A stretch of 64,000 nt of DNA, from assembly GCF_000219215.1 (NCBI RefSeq), contig NC_015726.1:1240001-1304000 (forward strand), given 5' to 3'. The stretch comes from Cupriavidus necator N-1 (lineage in GTDB: Bacteria; Pseudomonadota; Gammaproteobacteria; Burkholderiales; Burkholderiaceae). Position 1 is the stretch's first letter. The number at the start of each line of letters is the position of its first letter. Shown one piece after another: positions 53,376-61,827 of the stretch. The notes beneath the pieces were generated by a model that was given only the letters and a program-made list of their open reading frames with translations, searched no databases and was not told the origin of the DNA. A program made the translations under genes and the position numbers.

Positions 53376-54200
53376 GCGTCAGGCGGGCCGTGCGTAGGGT
53401 GCGTGCACCTCTGGCCGGAATCAGCAACTCGGTGTAACCTGCCGCAGGGGTGTCCAATACCGCTTGCCAGAGATAGCGCTGGGGATGGCGGGCACAGCGA
53501 TTCCATGCTGCGCGCACCAGCCAGTCCACTCCGTCTGGTCGCTCGGCAGCAAACAGTTCATACACATCGCTTTCGCGATCTCCGATCCCTACCAGTTGGG
53601 TCTGTGCACAGCGCGACTTCAGCGCAGACAGATGGGCAAGACCCTCGATCCACTTAGCGCTTTCTTTCTCGTGGACGGGTCGGGACTTGCGCTGCGCCGC
53701 ACTACCTTTGGTTGCTTCAGCGCGTGTCCACGTCTTCATGCCCAGCACCCCAAGCGGCAGCCCCTCTGGACTGACGCCAGCAGGCTGTGCATCAGGAAAC
53801 CACGCTCATTGCCACCGGTACAGCGACCTAAGCCCTCTGTGGCGTGCAGGTGCGTCAGATTGAATTCGGTCTTATCCTGTATTGCCAGCACCACTGGCAA
53901 CTGTTCCATGCGGTGCAACGTCTGTGCAATATGCGGCGCCAGCACGCCGTTGGTATCGACCTGATCGTTATCGAAGAAGCGGTAGGCCGCCTTCAGTTCA
54001 GCTGGTGACAGGGCCTGGGGGAGCGAAGTGTGTGGACTGATGGCCAGCTGCCGGGCCAGCGCGACCAGTCGCTGCGACAGGCGAGCATCGCCGAGACTCG
54101 CCTCTGCGAATTCTTCGCTAGCCCAGTCTGCCGTGTCGTCTCTGATCGCCAATCCGCTGCAACAACATAAATAGGATGGGCGAAAGTTAACACCGCTCAA
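53376..54200 (-). pseudogene. IS4-family transposase, N-terminal and middle part, frameshifted
   Basis: From 54200 the frame reads WASEEFAEASLGDARLSQRL, AAYRFFDNDQVDTNGVLAPH and VLAIQDKTEFNLTHL (first catalytic Asp). It then shifts frame near 53768-53775, inside a stretch that should read PEGLPLGVLGMKTW, and continues as GIGDRESDVYELFAAERPDG (second Asp) to RTARLTLRYG. At that point the IS256 target duplication cuts it. One small indel plus the insertion inactivate it. Confidence 0.88.
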
Positions 54201-54287
54201 TCCAGTTTACAACCGGATTTGTGGGTAATCCTCAGGCCTAAAGGCCGGGGAAGGATAGCGCGGACGCCGTCGGCGTCCTTTCGGCGG

Positions 54288-54539
54288 CTAATGCGGCGTC
54301 TGTTGTTGCTCAATGTATTGGCGGATGATCTCGATAGGCGCACCGCCGCAGCTCCCTGCGAAGTAAGACGGCGACCACAGCGCACCGCCCCATAGCTTCT
54401 TGCTGATGCTCGGGTAGTTCTTCTTTCGGATCATACGGCTGGATACCCCTTTCAAGCTGTTTACCAGTGCGGACACCGCGACCTTTGGCGGGTAGTTCAC
54501 AAGAAGGTGAACGTGATCGTCCTCCCCATCGAACTCCAC
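54288..54539 (-). pseudogene. TnpA (IS200/IS605 HUH transposase), N-terminally truncated
   Basis: The coding frame retains the HUH motif in EDDHVHLLVNYPPK and the nucleophile Tyr region EIIRQYIEQQ. In the same frame LRDIFTGVCADFEAELVEF precedes it, with an upstream TGA at about 54607. The first 50 or so residues of a normal 135-150 residue TnpA are missing, because the tnpB start region takes their place. So the element keeps a motif-bearing but incomplete TnpA. Confidence 0.85.
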
Positions 54540-54641
54540 CAGTTCAGCTTCGAAATCTGCGCAAACGCCGGTAAATATATCGCGCAGGTCCTCTGCCGAA
54601 TGTCATTGTCGTCGCTCATAGGCCAAGAGTATGATTGGGCC

Positions 54642-55802
54642 ATGCAGCGTCTTCAAGCCTTCAAATACGAATTGATGCCGAACGGCGAGCAGCAGCGCAA
54701 CATGCGCCGTTATGCCGGATCGTGCCGGTTCGTCTATAACAAGGCGCTGGCGTTGCAGAAACAGCGTTACGATCAAGGCGAAAAGAAGCTCAGCTATGCC
54801 GGTCTGTGTAAGCAACTCACGGAGTGGCGCAACAGCACGGAAACAGCATGGCTGGCCGATGCACCAGTCCATCCTCTTCAACAGACGCTCAAGGACTTGG
54901 AGCGGGCCTACACAAATTTCTTCGCAAAACGGGCCGACTTCCCGCGTTTCAAGAAGAAGGGTCTGGGCGACAGTTTCCGCTATCCCGACCAGAAGCAAAT
55001 CAAGCTTGATCAGACCAACTCGCGTATCTTTTTGCCCAAGCTGGGCTGGCTGCGATACAGGAACAGCCGCGACGTACTCGGTGAGGTACGCAATGCCTGC
55101 GTCAGGCTTTCGGGCGGCAAGTGGTTTGTTTCGATCCAGACTGAGCGGAAGGTCGAGCGACCTGTGCCGAAAGCCACCAGCGCCATCGGCATCGACATGG
55201 GCATCGCTCGCTTTGCCACCATGAGCGATGGCACTTTCCTCGCGCCGCTCAACAGCTTTAGGAAGCACGAAGCCAGACTGCGCCGTGCGCAGCGGGCGAT
55301 GAGCCGCAAGACGAAATTCAGCAACAACTGGAAGAAGTCCAAGGCCCGAATCCAGCGTATCCACGCACGCATCGGTAACGCCCGCCTCGACTACCTGCAC
55401 AAAGCCACGACCACGATCAGCGAAAATCAAGCGATGGTGTGTATCGAGGACCTGAAGGTACGGAACATGTCCAAGTCAGCGGCCGGTTCAAGCGGGCAAC
55501 CGGGCAAGAACGTCAGGGCCAAGTCCGGCCTGAACAAGGCCATCCTCGATCAGGGTTGGTACGAGTTCGGGCGTCAACTGGAATACAAGCTAGCGTGGAA
55601 TGGCGGCTGGCTAATAGCTGTGCCGCCACAGCACACCAGTCGCACGTGCCCTTGCTGCGGGCATGTATCTGCCGAGAACCGGCAGAGCCAGGCGAGCTTC
55701 GCCTGTGTGGCATGCGGCTATGCGAATCACGCCGACGTGGTCGGCGCGATCAACATTTTGGCGCGGGGGCACCGCGTTGCAGCCTGTGGAGAGTCGGCGT
55801 AG
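54642..55802 (+). CDS. tnpB: TnpB, IS200/IS605-associated RNA-guided endonuclease
   Basis: Protein of 386 residues from ATG 54642 (MQRLQAFKYELMPNGEQQRN, the normal TnpB opening). RuvC-I Asp is in AIGIDMGIARFATMS, RuvC-II Glu in MVCIEDLKVRNMSK, and RuvC-III Asp in NHADVVGAINILA. The zinc ribbon is CPCCGHVS...CVACGY. All catalytic residues are present, in contrast to the TnpB at 32.2-33.2 kb. TnpB cuts DNA next to a TAM under guidance of the element RNA, which keeps the element at its site. The open frame upstream to 54507 is not protein-like. Confidence 0.94.
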   Translation: MQRLQAFKYELMPNGEQQRNMRRYAGSCRFVYNKALALQKQRYDQGEKKLSYAGLCKQLTEWRNSTETAWLADAPVHPLQQTLKDLERAYTNFFAKRADFPRFKKKGLGDSFRYPDQKQIKLDQTNSRIFLPKLGWLRYRNSRDVLGEVRNACVRLSGGKWFVSIQTERKVERPVPKATSAIGIDMGIARFATMSDGTFLAPLNSFRKHEARLRRAQRAMSRKTKFSNNWKKSKARIQRIHARIGNARLDYLHKATTTISENQAMVCIEDLKVRNMSKSAAGSSGQPGKNVRAKSGLNKAILDQGWYEFGRQLEYKLAWNGGWLIAVPPQHTSRTCPCCGHVSAENRQSQASFACVACGYANHADVVGAINILARGHRVAACGESA

Positions 55803-55931
55803 TCAAGCCGCTCTACGAAGCAGGAACCCACCGAAGTGACTACGTAGAGCATCACGTAGCGCCGTAGGAATCCTCGTCCTTTCCGCCGTAAGGCGGCAGC
55901 CGAAGGCTGAGGACGGGGAGATGGATGTCAA
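55803..55931 (+). ncRNA. Predicted omega/reRNA of the second TnpB element (3' scaffold)
   Basis: After the tnpB stop the sequence folds as an outer stem CCTCGTCC/GGACGGGG (55872-55879 with 55911-55918) holding two hairpins, CCGCC-gtaa-GGCGG and CAGCC-gaa-GGCTG. It closes GATGTCAA at 55931. The guide would start at 55932 (ATAGAGCAGG and onward), which is MFS gene sequence. The true 5' end probably lies within tnpB. Confidence 0.5.
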
Positions 55932-56477
55932 ATAGAGCAGGCAGGCGCCCAGCGTGGCCAGGCCACCGATATAGCCAAGGCTCCAGCCCCAGCCCGATAC
56001 CCTGCCCAGGGCGCGGGTGGTGGAGAGCGATGGCAGGAAGGCGGCGATCAGGTTTTCGCCGCTGCCGAAGAAGAAGTTGGACAGGACCACGCACAGGATG
56101 GCGATGCCAAGGGTGCCGGGCTGCGCAAAATAGAGCAGTGCGGTGAACACCACGCAACCCGCCGTCGTCACCGCAAGCAGTGGCTTCTTGGCTGCGCGCA
56201 GGTCGGCGTAGGCGCCGACCAGCGGCGCGCTGAGCACCGCCAGCGCATAGGAGAGGGAAAGCGCCGCGGTCCACGCCAGCGTGGCCCAGGGCGCGTTGCC
56301 GGCCGCCACGGCGACGAAGTAGGCATTGAACAGCGCGGTGATGACCACCGTGGTGTAGCCCGAATTGGCAAAGTCGTACATGGCCCATGCCCACACTTCG
56401 CGCGGCCGTACGTCGACGCCCAGGGCAGAGGGCACGCGGGGCTCGCGAGCGTGGCCACCCGCTTGGGGCACGGTCAT
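55932..56477 (-). pseudogene. UMF1/Atg22-type MFS transporter, N-terminal half
   Basis: Start ATG 56477 with GGAGGAAGG before it and an ATGA overlap with the ceramidase-like gene. It reads EVWAWAMYDFANSGYTTVVI, the Atg22/UMF1 hallmark, then six TM segments to GGLATLGACLLY, where the insertion begins. The frame continues about 43 codons into the element before stopping. The rest of the gene is at 50501-51349. Confidence 0.92.
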
Positions 56478-57268
56478 GTTCCTTCCTCCACGATGCGGCG
56501 CCGCTTCAGCCGAAGCAGGACGCCATAGACGGCCAGCGCTGCGAACACGTGCTTGAGCGTGTGCCCGCTGACCAGCCCGGTGAGCGCGGCGATCTGGTGA
56601 TCCAGCACATCGCAAGCCAGGGCCAGCACATAGCAGCCGGTGATGGCCAGCACATCCCAGTCGCCAGTGTAGCGCGGCGCATAGAGGCAGAGCAGCAGCG
56701 GCACCACCAGCATGGCCCACGCCTGAACCAGGAGATAAGGGCGCAGGTCTCCGATGCCTCGGGCTTCGCTCCATGCCCAGTAGCCGACGCTGGCCGGCCC
56801 CGCGATCAGCAGCAGCGGCAGCAGCCGCAAGCCGGCCTTCAGGCTGACCCGCTCGCACAGGTTGGCGCCCAGCCAGGACATCAGCGCGAACGCCAGCGGG
56901 GCCCTGTCCCACACCAGCCGCTGGTTGTCCGGTGCAAGGTGGTAATAGGCGGAGCCCAGGCCAACCAGGAAGACGGCAAAGAAAAGCAGCCGGTAAGGCC
57001 AGGCCTCGGCCGGCGCGATGAAGGCGCGGCTGGCAGCCGTGGTGCCCAGATAGCGCAGGCCGGCCGCGCCCGCGAGCAGGAACAGCAGATTGGAGCCGAT
57101 GTCGAGGCAGTGGGGCGTGCCGAAGCAGACATAAGGGTCGGCATAACGATGGTATTGCGGAGGCTGCGCGATGCGCGGCAGCAGCCAGGCCGCGGTGGCC
57201 ATGGCCGCCACCAGCAGCCAGACTGCTGCTGCCCTGGCGGCAGGGCGGGCTTGTCGGCAGGCGCGCAT
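56474..57268 (-). CDS. Ceramidase-like (CREST superfamily) membrane hydrolase
   Basis: Protein of 264 residues with about seven TM helices. Metal-site residues of the superfamily are visible: His/Asp in SAYYHLAPDNQRLVWDRAPL, HxxxH in SGHTLKHVFAALAVYG, and an acid in LDIGSNLLFLLAGAAGL. Members cleave amide bonds in ceramide or related lipids. The start at 57268 has GGAGG five bases before it; a longer frame upstream is unlikely. It is first of an operon with the broken MFS transporter, which may have exported or imported a lipid-derived product. Confidence 0.85.
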   Translation of the reverse strand: MRACRQARPAARAAAVWLLVAAMATAAWLLPRIAQPPQYHRYADPYVCFGTPHCLDIGSNLLFLLAGAAGLRYLGTTAASRAFIAPAEAWPYRLLFFAVFLVGLGSAYYHLAPDNQRLVWDRAPLAFALMSWLGANLCERVSLKAGLRLLPLLLIAGPASVGYWAWSEARGIGDLRPYLLVQAWAMLVVPLLLCLYAPRYTGDWDVLAITGCYVLALACDVLDHQIAALTGLVSGHTLKHVFAALAVYGVLLRLKRRRIVEEGT

Positions 57269-57503
57269 GATGGCCTCCTTCCGCTTGTGGACGGCCTTGT
57301 GATAGCCGCGTACTACCAAGTTTCGACAATTGTCTGTTGCTTTGCCAATGCTTTGGCTGTGACGCCGCATTGTTCCGGCATTGGAACACTGTGTTCGCTT
57401 CCGGCAGGCTTCCGCAAATTTGAAGGGCTGCTATCTTCGAGCGCCGTGATCAAAATAAAGTGGCAGCGCCGCGATACACCTCGACGCTGCCCGAAACCCA
57501 CGG

Positions 57504-58082
57504 ATGTCAGTGAAGAACGCAACCCCATCAACCCGGCTGGCGCACCTTGCGACCGCCGTTTCCTTTGCTGTCTGCCTGTGCGTGCTGCCGGCCGCCGCCG
57601 GCGCGGCAACCTTCTCGATGCAGGGCGGCTATGGCCGCGACAACGGCCACGGCGTTGAGAAATACGAAGTGGCCGCGCGCTGGGACGACATCGTGCAGTG
57701 GCAGCTGTCCAGCCGCTTGGTACTGTCCCTGGACGGCGAGGTCAATCTCGCGAACTGGCGGGCGCTGTCGTCCCAGCCGTCGAGCCAATTGACAGAGTTT
57801 GGCGTGTCGCCGATCTTCCGCCTCAGCTATGCGGGCGAATACGCGACGCCGTTTGTTGAAGCCTCCGTGGGTTTGCGCGTGCTCAGCCATACCGAGATCG
57901 CCGATGGCCATCGCATGGGCTCGGCTTTCCAGTTCTCTGACATGGTCGGCGTGGGCATTGCCTTCGGCAAGGCGCAGCGGCTTGCCATCGGCTACCGCTT
58001 CCAGCACCTGTCCAATGCCGGCATCAAGCAGCCCAATCCCGGCACCAACTTCAGCATGGGCTACGTGCGCTACTGCTTCTGA
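57504..58082 (+). CDS. pagL: PagL-type lipid A 3-O-deacylase
   Basis: Outer-membrane beta-barrel enzyme of 192 residues. The signal peptide ends near AGAATF (about 35), then come amphipathic strands, and the last residue is Phe as needed for barrel assembly. The active-site stretch is RFQHLSNAGIKQPNPGTNFS with His168 and Ser170. By my alignment to the Pseudomonas enzyme the acid partner (Glu140 there) falls on Asn182, so the acid may be supplied elsewhere or the mechanism may differ. It lies across from the ceramidase-like gene, both lipid-active. Confidence 0.88.
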   Translation: MSVKNATPSTRLAHLATAVSFAVCLCVLPAAAGAATFSMQGGYGRDNGHGVEKYEVAARWDDIVQWQLSSRLVLSLDGEVNLANWRALSSQPSSQLTEFGVSPIFRLSYAGEYATPFVEASVGLRVLSHTEIADGHRMGSAFQFSDMVGVGIAFGKAQRLAIGYRFQHLSNAGIKQPNPGTNFSMGYVRYCF

Positions 58083-58222
58083 CGGGGTGGCGGCCGGGGA
58101 TCGTTCCAGCCGCAGGACACTGCATCGCAATCCCACGGTCTACCGCGCATCGGCCCCAGCACCTATCATTGCTCCATGGATCATTGCCTGCCACTATCGG
58201 CCGGCATACTCGGAGATCAGAC

Positions 58223-59098
58223 ATGAAGCGCATTCTGGGCGTCTACAGCGCACCGCGTCAGCACTGGGTCGGGGATGGCTTTCCGGTGCGCTCGATGTTT
58301 TCGTACATGAGCCACGGCAAGCAGCTGAGCCCGTTTCTGCTGCTGGATTACGCCGGGCCGGCCGACTTCACGCCGACGCAGCGACCGCGCGGGGTTGGCC
58401 AGCATCCGCACCGCGGTTTCGAGACAGTGACCATCGTCTACAAGGGCGAGGTCGCGCATCGCGACTCGACCGGGCAGGGCGGCGTGATCGGCCCCGGCGA
58501 CGTGCAGTGGATGACGGCGGGCGCCGGCATCCTGCATGAGGAATTCCACTCGCCGGCCTTTACGCAAAGCGGCGGCGCGCTGGAAATGGTGCAACTGTGG
58601 GTCAACCTGCCGGCGCGCGACAAGATGACCGCGCCCGGCTACCAGGCCATCGTCGACCGCGATATCTCGGTGGTGCCGATGCCCGATGGCGCCGGCACGG
58701 TGCGCGTGATCGCCGGCGAGTACGCGGGCAAGGCCGGTCCGGCGCGCACCTTCACGCCGATGAATGTGTGGGATATGCGCCTGAACCAGGGTGCCAGCAC
58801 GCGGCTGGCGCTGCCGGAGGGCTGGCATACCGCGCTGGTGGTGCTGCGCGGCAAGATCACGGTCAACGCGGAGGCGACGGTGCGGGATGCCGAAATGGTG
58901 GTGCTGGACGGTGCCGGCGAGGATGTGAACATCGAAGCCAGCACCGACGCGGTGATGCTGCTGCTCAGCGGCGAGCCGATCGACGAGCCGATCGTCGGCC
59001 ATGGCCCGTTCGTGATGAACACTGAAGAGCAGATCGCCGATGCCTTCCGCGACTTCAGCAGCGGCCACTTCGGCAGCATCACGGCGGGCGGCCGGTAG
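58223..59098 (+). CDS. Pirin family protein
   Basis: Bicupin protein of 291 residues. The metal site of the first cupin is visible in GQHPHRGFETVTIVYKGEV and ILHEEFHSP (His, His, His, Glu); the second cupin lacks it. Members include quercetinases and redox-sensing co-regulators; the function is not settled. GGAG precedes the ATG at 58223; 18 codons of open frame upstream are not conserved-looking. Confidence 0.92.
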   Translation: MKRILGVYSAPRQHWVGDGFPVRSMFSYMSHGKQLSPFLLLDYAGPADFTPTQRPRGVGQHPHRGFETVTIVYKGEVAHRDSTGQGGVIGPGDVQWMTAGAGILHEEFHSPAFTQSGGALEMVQLWVNLPARDKMTAPGYQAIVDRDISVVPMPDGAGTVRVIAGEYAGKAGPARTFTPMNVWDMRLNQGASTRLALPEGWHTALVVLRGKITVNAEATVRDAEMVVLDGAGEDVNIEASTDAVMLLLSGEPIDEPIVGHGPFVMNTEEQIADAFRDFSSGHFGSITAGGR

Positions 59099-59114
59099 GC
59101 GCCTGCTGCGGCAA

Positions 59115-59140
59115 CGGGGCGAGCCTTGCGGCTCGCCCCG
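59115..59140. terminator. Hairpin between convergent pirin and porin genes
   Basis: A perfect 11-bp stem CGGGGCGAGCC/GGCTCGCCCCG with loop TTGC. No long T-run on either side, so termination may be weak or Rho-aided; its site between two convergent stops supports the role. Confidence 0.55.
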
Positions 59141-59148
59141 CTCCGGCA

Positions 59149-60297
59149 TCAGAAGATCTGCCGGATCCCCACGGTCACGCCCACCATGCTCTTTTGCCCG
59201 GCCATGGTCGGGTACTTGAAGGCAAAGGCGGTGGCCGCGCCGTCGAAGCTCAGGCCGCCGTTGCGCGCATAGCCGGCCGACAGGTACACGTCGGTGCGCT
59301 TGCTGAAGTTGTAGTCGGCGATGAAGCTGACCTGCTGCATGTTGGACGGGTTGGTTTCGGCGGCCGTGGCGGTGGCGCGTGCGCTCTTCACGTCGGCGTA
59401 GTAGTAGGCCAGGGACAGGCCCAGCGCGGGCGTGGCCTGGTAGTTGACGCCGGCCCACCAGTAGTCGTCGCGCAGCAGCGTGTTGCCGTTGGCGAACTCA
59501 GCCTTGTTGTAGCGGTATCCTAGCGTGAACTTGAACGGCCCGGTGTTGTACAGCGCCGCCGCGCCCAGCTTGGTCATGGTGCCGGGCTGGCCGGTGACCG
59601 CGGCAGGGCGCCAGACGTCGGCACCGATCGAGGCGCCGAAGCCACTGCTGTTCAGGTACATCAGCGAGCCGCCATAGGCGATGTTGTCGCTGAAGTGCCC
59701 CGGCACCTCGCCCGCGCCGCCGTTGGCCAGCAGGATGGCGGCATTCTGCACCGCCACGCCGGCGCCGAACGAAAAGTGCGCCACCGCCTGCAGCGGACCG
59801 AACTGGCCGGTGTACTTGATCATGTTGTCTTCGCGGTAGTTCAGGCCCATCCACCAGATGCCCGGTTCATAGGTGGCGGCAAAGCGCATCGGCGCGAAGT
59901 TGGCCATGCCGTCGAAGAACGACGTGTACTGGCGCCCGAAGGTGAGCTTGCCGATGCTCTTGTTCTGCAGCCCGACATATGACTGGCGATTGAACAGCGG
60001 CGCGCTCTGCAGGTTGCCGCTGTCCCACTGGAAGCCGCTTTCCAGCACGAACAGCGCCTGGTTGCCGGCACCAAGGTCTTCCACTCCGCGCAGGCCCCAG
60101 CGCGACGCGGAGAGGCCGCCCACCTGCGGCATGCCGATGCGCTTGCCGCCCTGCGTGGGCGTGGCGGCGGATGCGGCCACGCGGTTGACATACTCGATGG
60201 ATCCGTCGATGACCCCATACAGCGTCACGCCGGACTGTGCATTGGCGCTGCCTGCGGCCGCGCCAAGTACAGCCAGCGTGATAAGCGATTTCTTCAT
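59149..60297 (-). CDS. Gram-negative general porin (trimeric, OmpC-type of betaproteobacteria)
   Basis: Outer-membrane porin of 382 residues. The signal peptide ends at about 20 (GSANAQS). The mature start is SGVTLYGVIDGSIEYVNRVA, the beta-porin hallmark, with RWGLRGVEDLGAGNQALFVL and the closing GVTVGIRQIF with terminal Phe. Sixteen strands with extracellular loops are expected. AGGAG stands before the ATG. Burkholderiaceae carry many such porins; the substrate is not readable. Confidence 0.94.
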   Translation of the reverse strand: MKKSLITLAVLGAAAGSANAQSGVTLYGVIDGSIEYVNRVAASAATPTQGGKRIGMPQVGGLSASRWGLRGVEDLGAGNQALFVLESGFQWDSGNLQSAPLFNRQSYVGLQNKSIGKLTFGRQYTSFFDGMANFAPMRFAATYEPGIWWMGLNYREDNMIKYTGQFGPLQAVAHFSFGAGVAVQNAAILLANGGAGEVPGHFSDNIAYGGSLMYLNSSGFGASIGADVWRPAAVTGQPGTMTKLGAAALYNTGPFKFTLGYRYNKAEFANGNTLLRDDYWWAGVNYQATPALGLSLAYYYADVKSARATATAAETNPSNMQQVSFIADYNFSKRTDVYLSAGYARNGGLSFDGAATAFAFKYPTMAGQKSMVGVTVGIRQIF

Positions 60298-60493
60298 GCT
60301 AAGTCGTCTCCTGTCGGTTTTTATGGAAGGCGCTGGCCGGTTGCTACGCCCGGCTCTGTTCCATTAGACCTTTGTGCGTGGTGTCAGGCCCCCTCCTAAA
60401 AGGAGTGAATCGGGGTCTGGGTGTTGCCGTGCCGCACGGATGATGGCTGGAGGAGAGTCCCTATTGACTTGAGGTGGGGAGGCGGTTGGCGAA

Positions 60494-60528
60494 GCAAAAA
60501 AACGGGGGCTCGCCAATGCGAGCCCCCG
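60494..60528 (-). terminator. Intrinsic terminator of the SDR-thiolase operon
   Basis: Minus strand: CGGGGGCTCGC-attg-GCGAGCCCCCG (60528-60503), 11 bp perfect, followed by a run of seven T (60501-60495). It lies 18 bases after the SDR stop and closes the leftward operon. Confidence 0.93.
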
Positions 60529-60545
60529 CTTCGGTGCGGCTGGAC

Positions 60546-61370
60546 TTACTGCACGTTGCCGGCGACCGCGATCACCTGGCCGGTGATGTAGTTGGAATCC
60601 GGCGAGCAGAACAGGTACACGCCGCCCGCGGCTTCTTCCGGGGTGCCCCCGCGGCCGAGCGGGTTGCGCTGGGCGTGCGTCTTCAGCGCTTCCGGGTTCA
60701 GGCCCACGCGGATCTCACGGCCTTCGATGTTGACCGTGGCGCCGGCCTTGGCGTCGGCCGAGGTCATGCGGGTGTGGATCAGGCCGAACGCCACCGCATT
60801 CACGTTGACGTTGAAGCGGCCCCACTCGCGCGCCATGGCGCGGGTCATGCCGATCACGCCGGCCTTGGCGCCGGAGTAGTTGATCTGGCCGGCATTGCCG
60901 TTCAGGCCCGAGGTCGACGAGATATTGACGATCTTGCGGTACACCTCGCGGCCGGCTTCCTTGTCGGCGGCGGCCAGTGCCTTAATATGCGGGTAGGCGG
61001 CGCGCAGGATGCGGAAGGGCGCGGTCATATGGCAGTCCAGAATGGCGTACCACTGCTCGTCGCTCATCTTTTGCACCACGTCGTCCCAGGTGAAGCCGGC
61101 GTTGTTGACGATGATGTCGATGCACTTGAAATTGCTCATCGCCGTGTTGATGAAGCGATCGGCAAAGTCCGGTGCGGACACGTTGCCCACGCAGGCCACG
61201 GCTTCGACGCCCATTGCCTTCAGTTCTTCGACGGTCTGTTGCGCCGGCTCGGCGTCCAGGTCATTGATGACCAGGCGTGCGCCTTCGCGTGCCAGCCGCA
61301 TGGCGATGGCGTTGCCGATGCCGCGGCCCGAACCGGTGACCAGTGCCACCTTGCCTTCAAGTGCTCCCAT
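60546..61370 (-). CDS. SDR family oxidoreductase (FabG-like)
   Basis: Classical SDR of 274 residues. It has TGSGRGIGNAIAMRLAREGA, the NNAG in DIIVNNAGFTWDD, Ser in NISSTSGLNGNAGQ, Tyr/Lys in INYSGAKAGV, and SNYITGQVIAVAGN near the end. AAGGAG lies six bases before the ATG at 61370. It is the last gene of an operon with MaoC proteins, a thiolase and an acyl-CoA dehydrogenase, so it probably oxidises a 3-hydroxyacyl-CoA or acts on a steroid-like ring. Confidence 0.93.
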   Translation of the reverse strand: MGALEGKVALVTGSGRGIGNAIAMRLAREGARLVINDLDAEPAQQTVEELKAMGVEAVACVGNVSAPDFADRFINTAMSNFKCIDIIVNNAGFTWDDVVQKMSDEQWYAILDCHMTAPFRILRAAYPHIKALAAADKEAGREVYRKIVNISSTSGLNGNAGQINYSGAKAGVIGMTRAMAREWGRFNVNVNAVAFGLIHTRMTSADAKAGATVNIEGREIRVGLNPEALKTHAQRNPLGRGGTPEEAAGGVYLFCSPDSNYITGQVIAVAGNVQ

Positions 61371-61396
61371 TTCAGACTCCTTGTGCTTGATTGGAT

Positions 61397-61813
61397 TTAC
61401 AGGGCAACGATGGCGTCGCCGAGGATCTTGCTTTCGCCATACTGGTTGGCGGTCTGGATTTCCAGCCTGACGCGTTTCTCGCCGTCGACTTCCAGCTTCT
61501 CCACCACGCGGCCGGTGCAGGTGATGCGATGGCCCAGGTGCGTGATGCCGACAAAGCGCACGCCGAACTGGCGCAGCTGGCGCTGGTCCACCCACTGCGT
61601 CAGCAGGCGGCCCAGGTAGGCCATCGACAGCATGCCGTGGGCAAACACGTCGGGCATGCCGGCCTTGCGGGCGTAGTCGGTGTCGATGTGGATGGCGTTG
61701 TGATCGTTCGAGGCGCCGGCAAACAGCGCCAGCGTGGTGCGATTGATCGGTTCCAGCGTCAGCGGCGGCAGGGTGTCGCCCACCTTGACCTGGTCGAAGC
61801 TCAGTTTGCTCAT
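61397..61813 (-). CDS. MaoC-family dehydratase (hydratase 2 fold)
   Basis: Hot-dog-fold protein of 138 residues. The enoyl hydratase 2 motif is present as SNDHNAIHIDTDYARKAG, continuing PDVFAHGMLSMAYLG, with the catalytic Asp/His. It hydrates trans-2-enoyl-CoA to (R)-3-hydroxyacyl-CoA, probably with the neighbouring FAS1-N-like protein as a heterodimer. The order and direction match the operon. Confidence 0.9.
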   Translation of the reverse strand: MSKLSFDQVKVGDTLPPLTLEPINRTTLALFAGASNDHNAIHIDTDYARKAGMPDVFAHGMLSMAYLGRLLTQWVDQRQLRQFGVRFVGITHLGHRITCTGRVVEKLEVDGEKRVRLEIQTANQYGESKILGDAIVAL

Positions 61814-61827
61814 GGGAGTTCTCCGGT

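Larger units (their letters stand above)
51380..54235 (-). mobile_element. IS4-family (IS50-like) element inserted in the IS605 left-end hairpin
   Basis: Ends carry inverted repeats CTGAGCTTTACCCACATCC (51380-51398) and the complement of GGATTTGTGGGTAATCCTCAG (54215-54235), similar in layout to the 19-bp IS50 ends. The transposase is split by the IS256 element and also frameshifted, so the copy is dead. The flanking 9-mers CCTTTAGGC and GCCTAAAGG are reverse complements rather than direct copies, so no clean 9-bp duplication is seen. Confidence 0.78.
51350..55931 (+). mobile_element. IS200/IS605-family element, interrupted by nested IS4 and IS256 elements
   Basis: The left end is 51350-51379 (leader plus half hairpin CCTCGGCCTTTAGGC). 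The right part is 54236-55931 with truncated tnpA, tnpB and an RNA-like 3' end closing GATGTCAA. The hairpin halves rebuild CCTCGGCC-TTTA-GGCCGGGG, the counterpart of the one in the 32-33 kb element. Joining 51349 to 55932 restores an in-frame MFS gene reading LLYVNWASA. Without the nested elements it would be about 1.7 kb. Confidence 0.82.
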
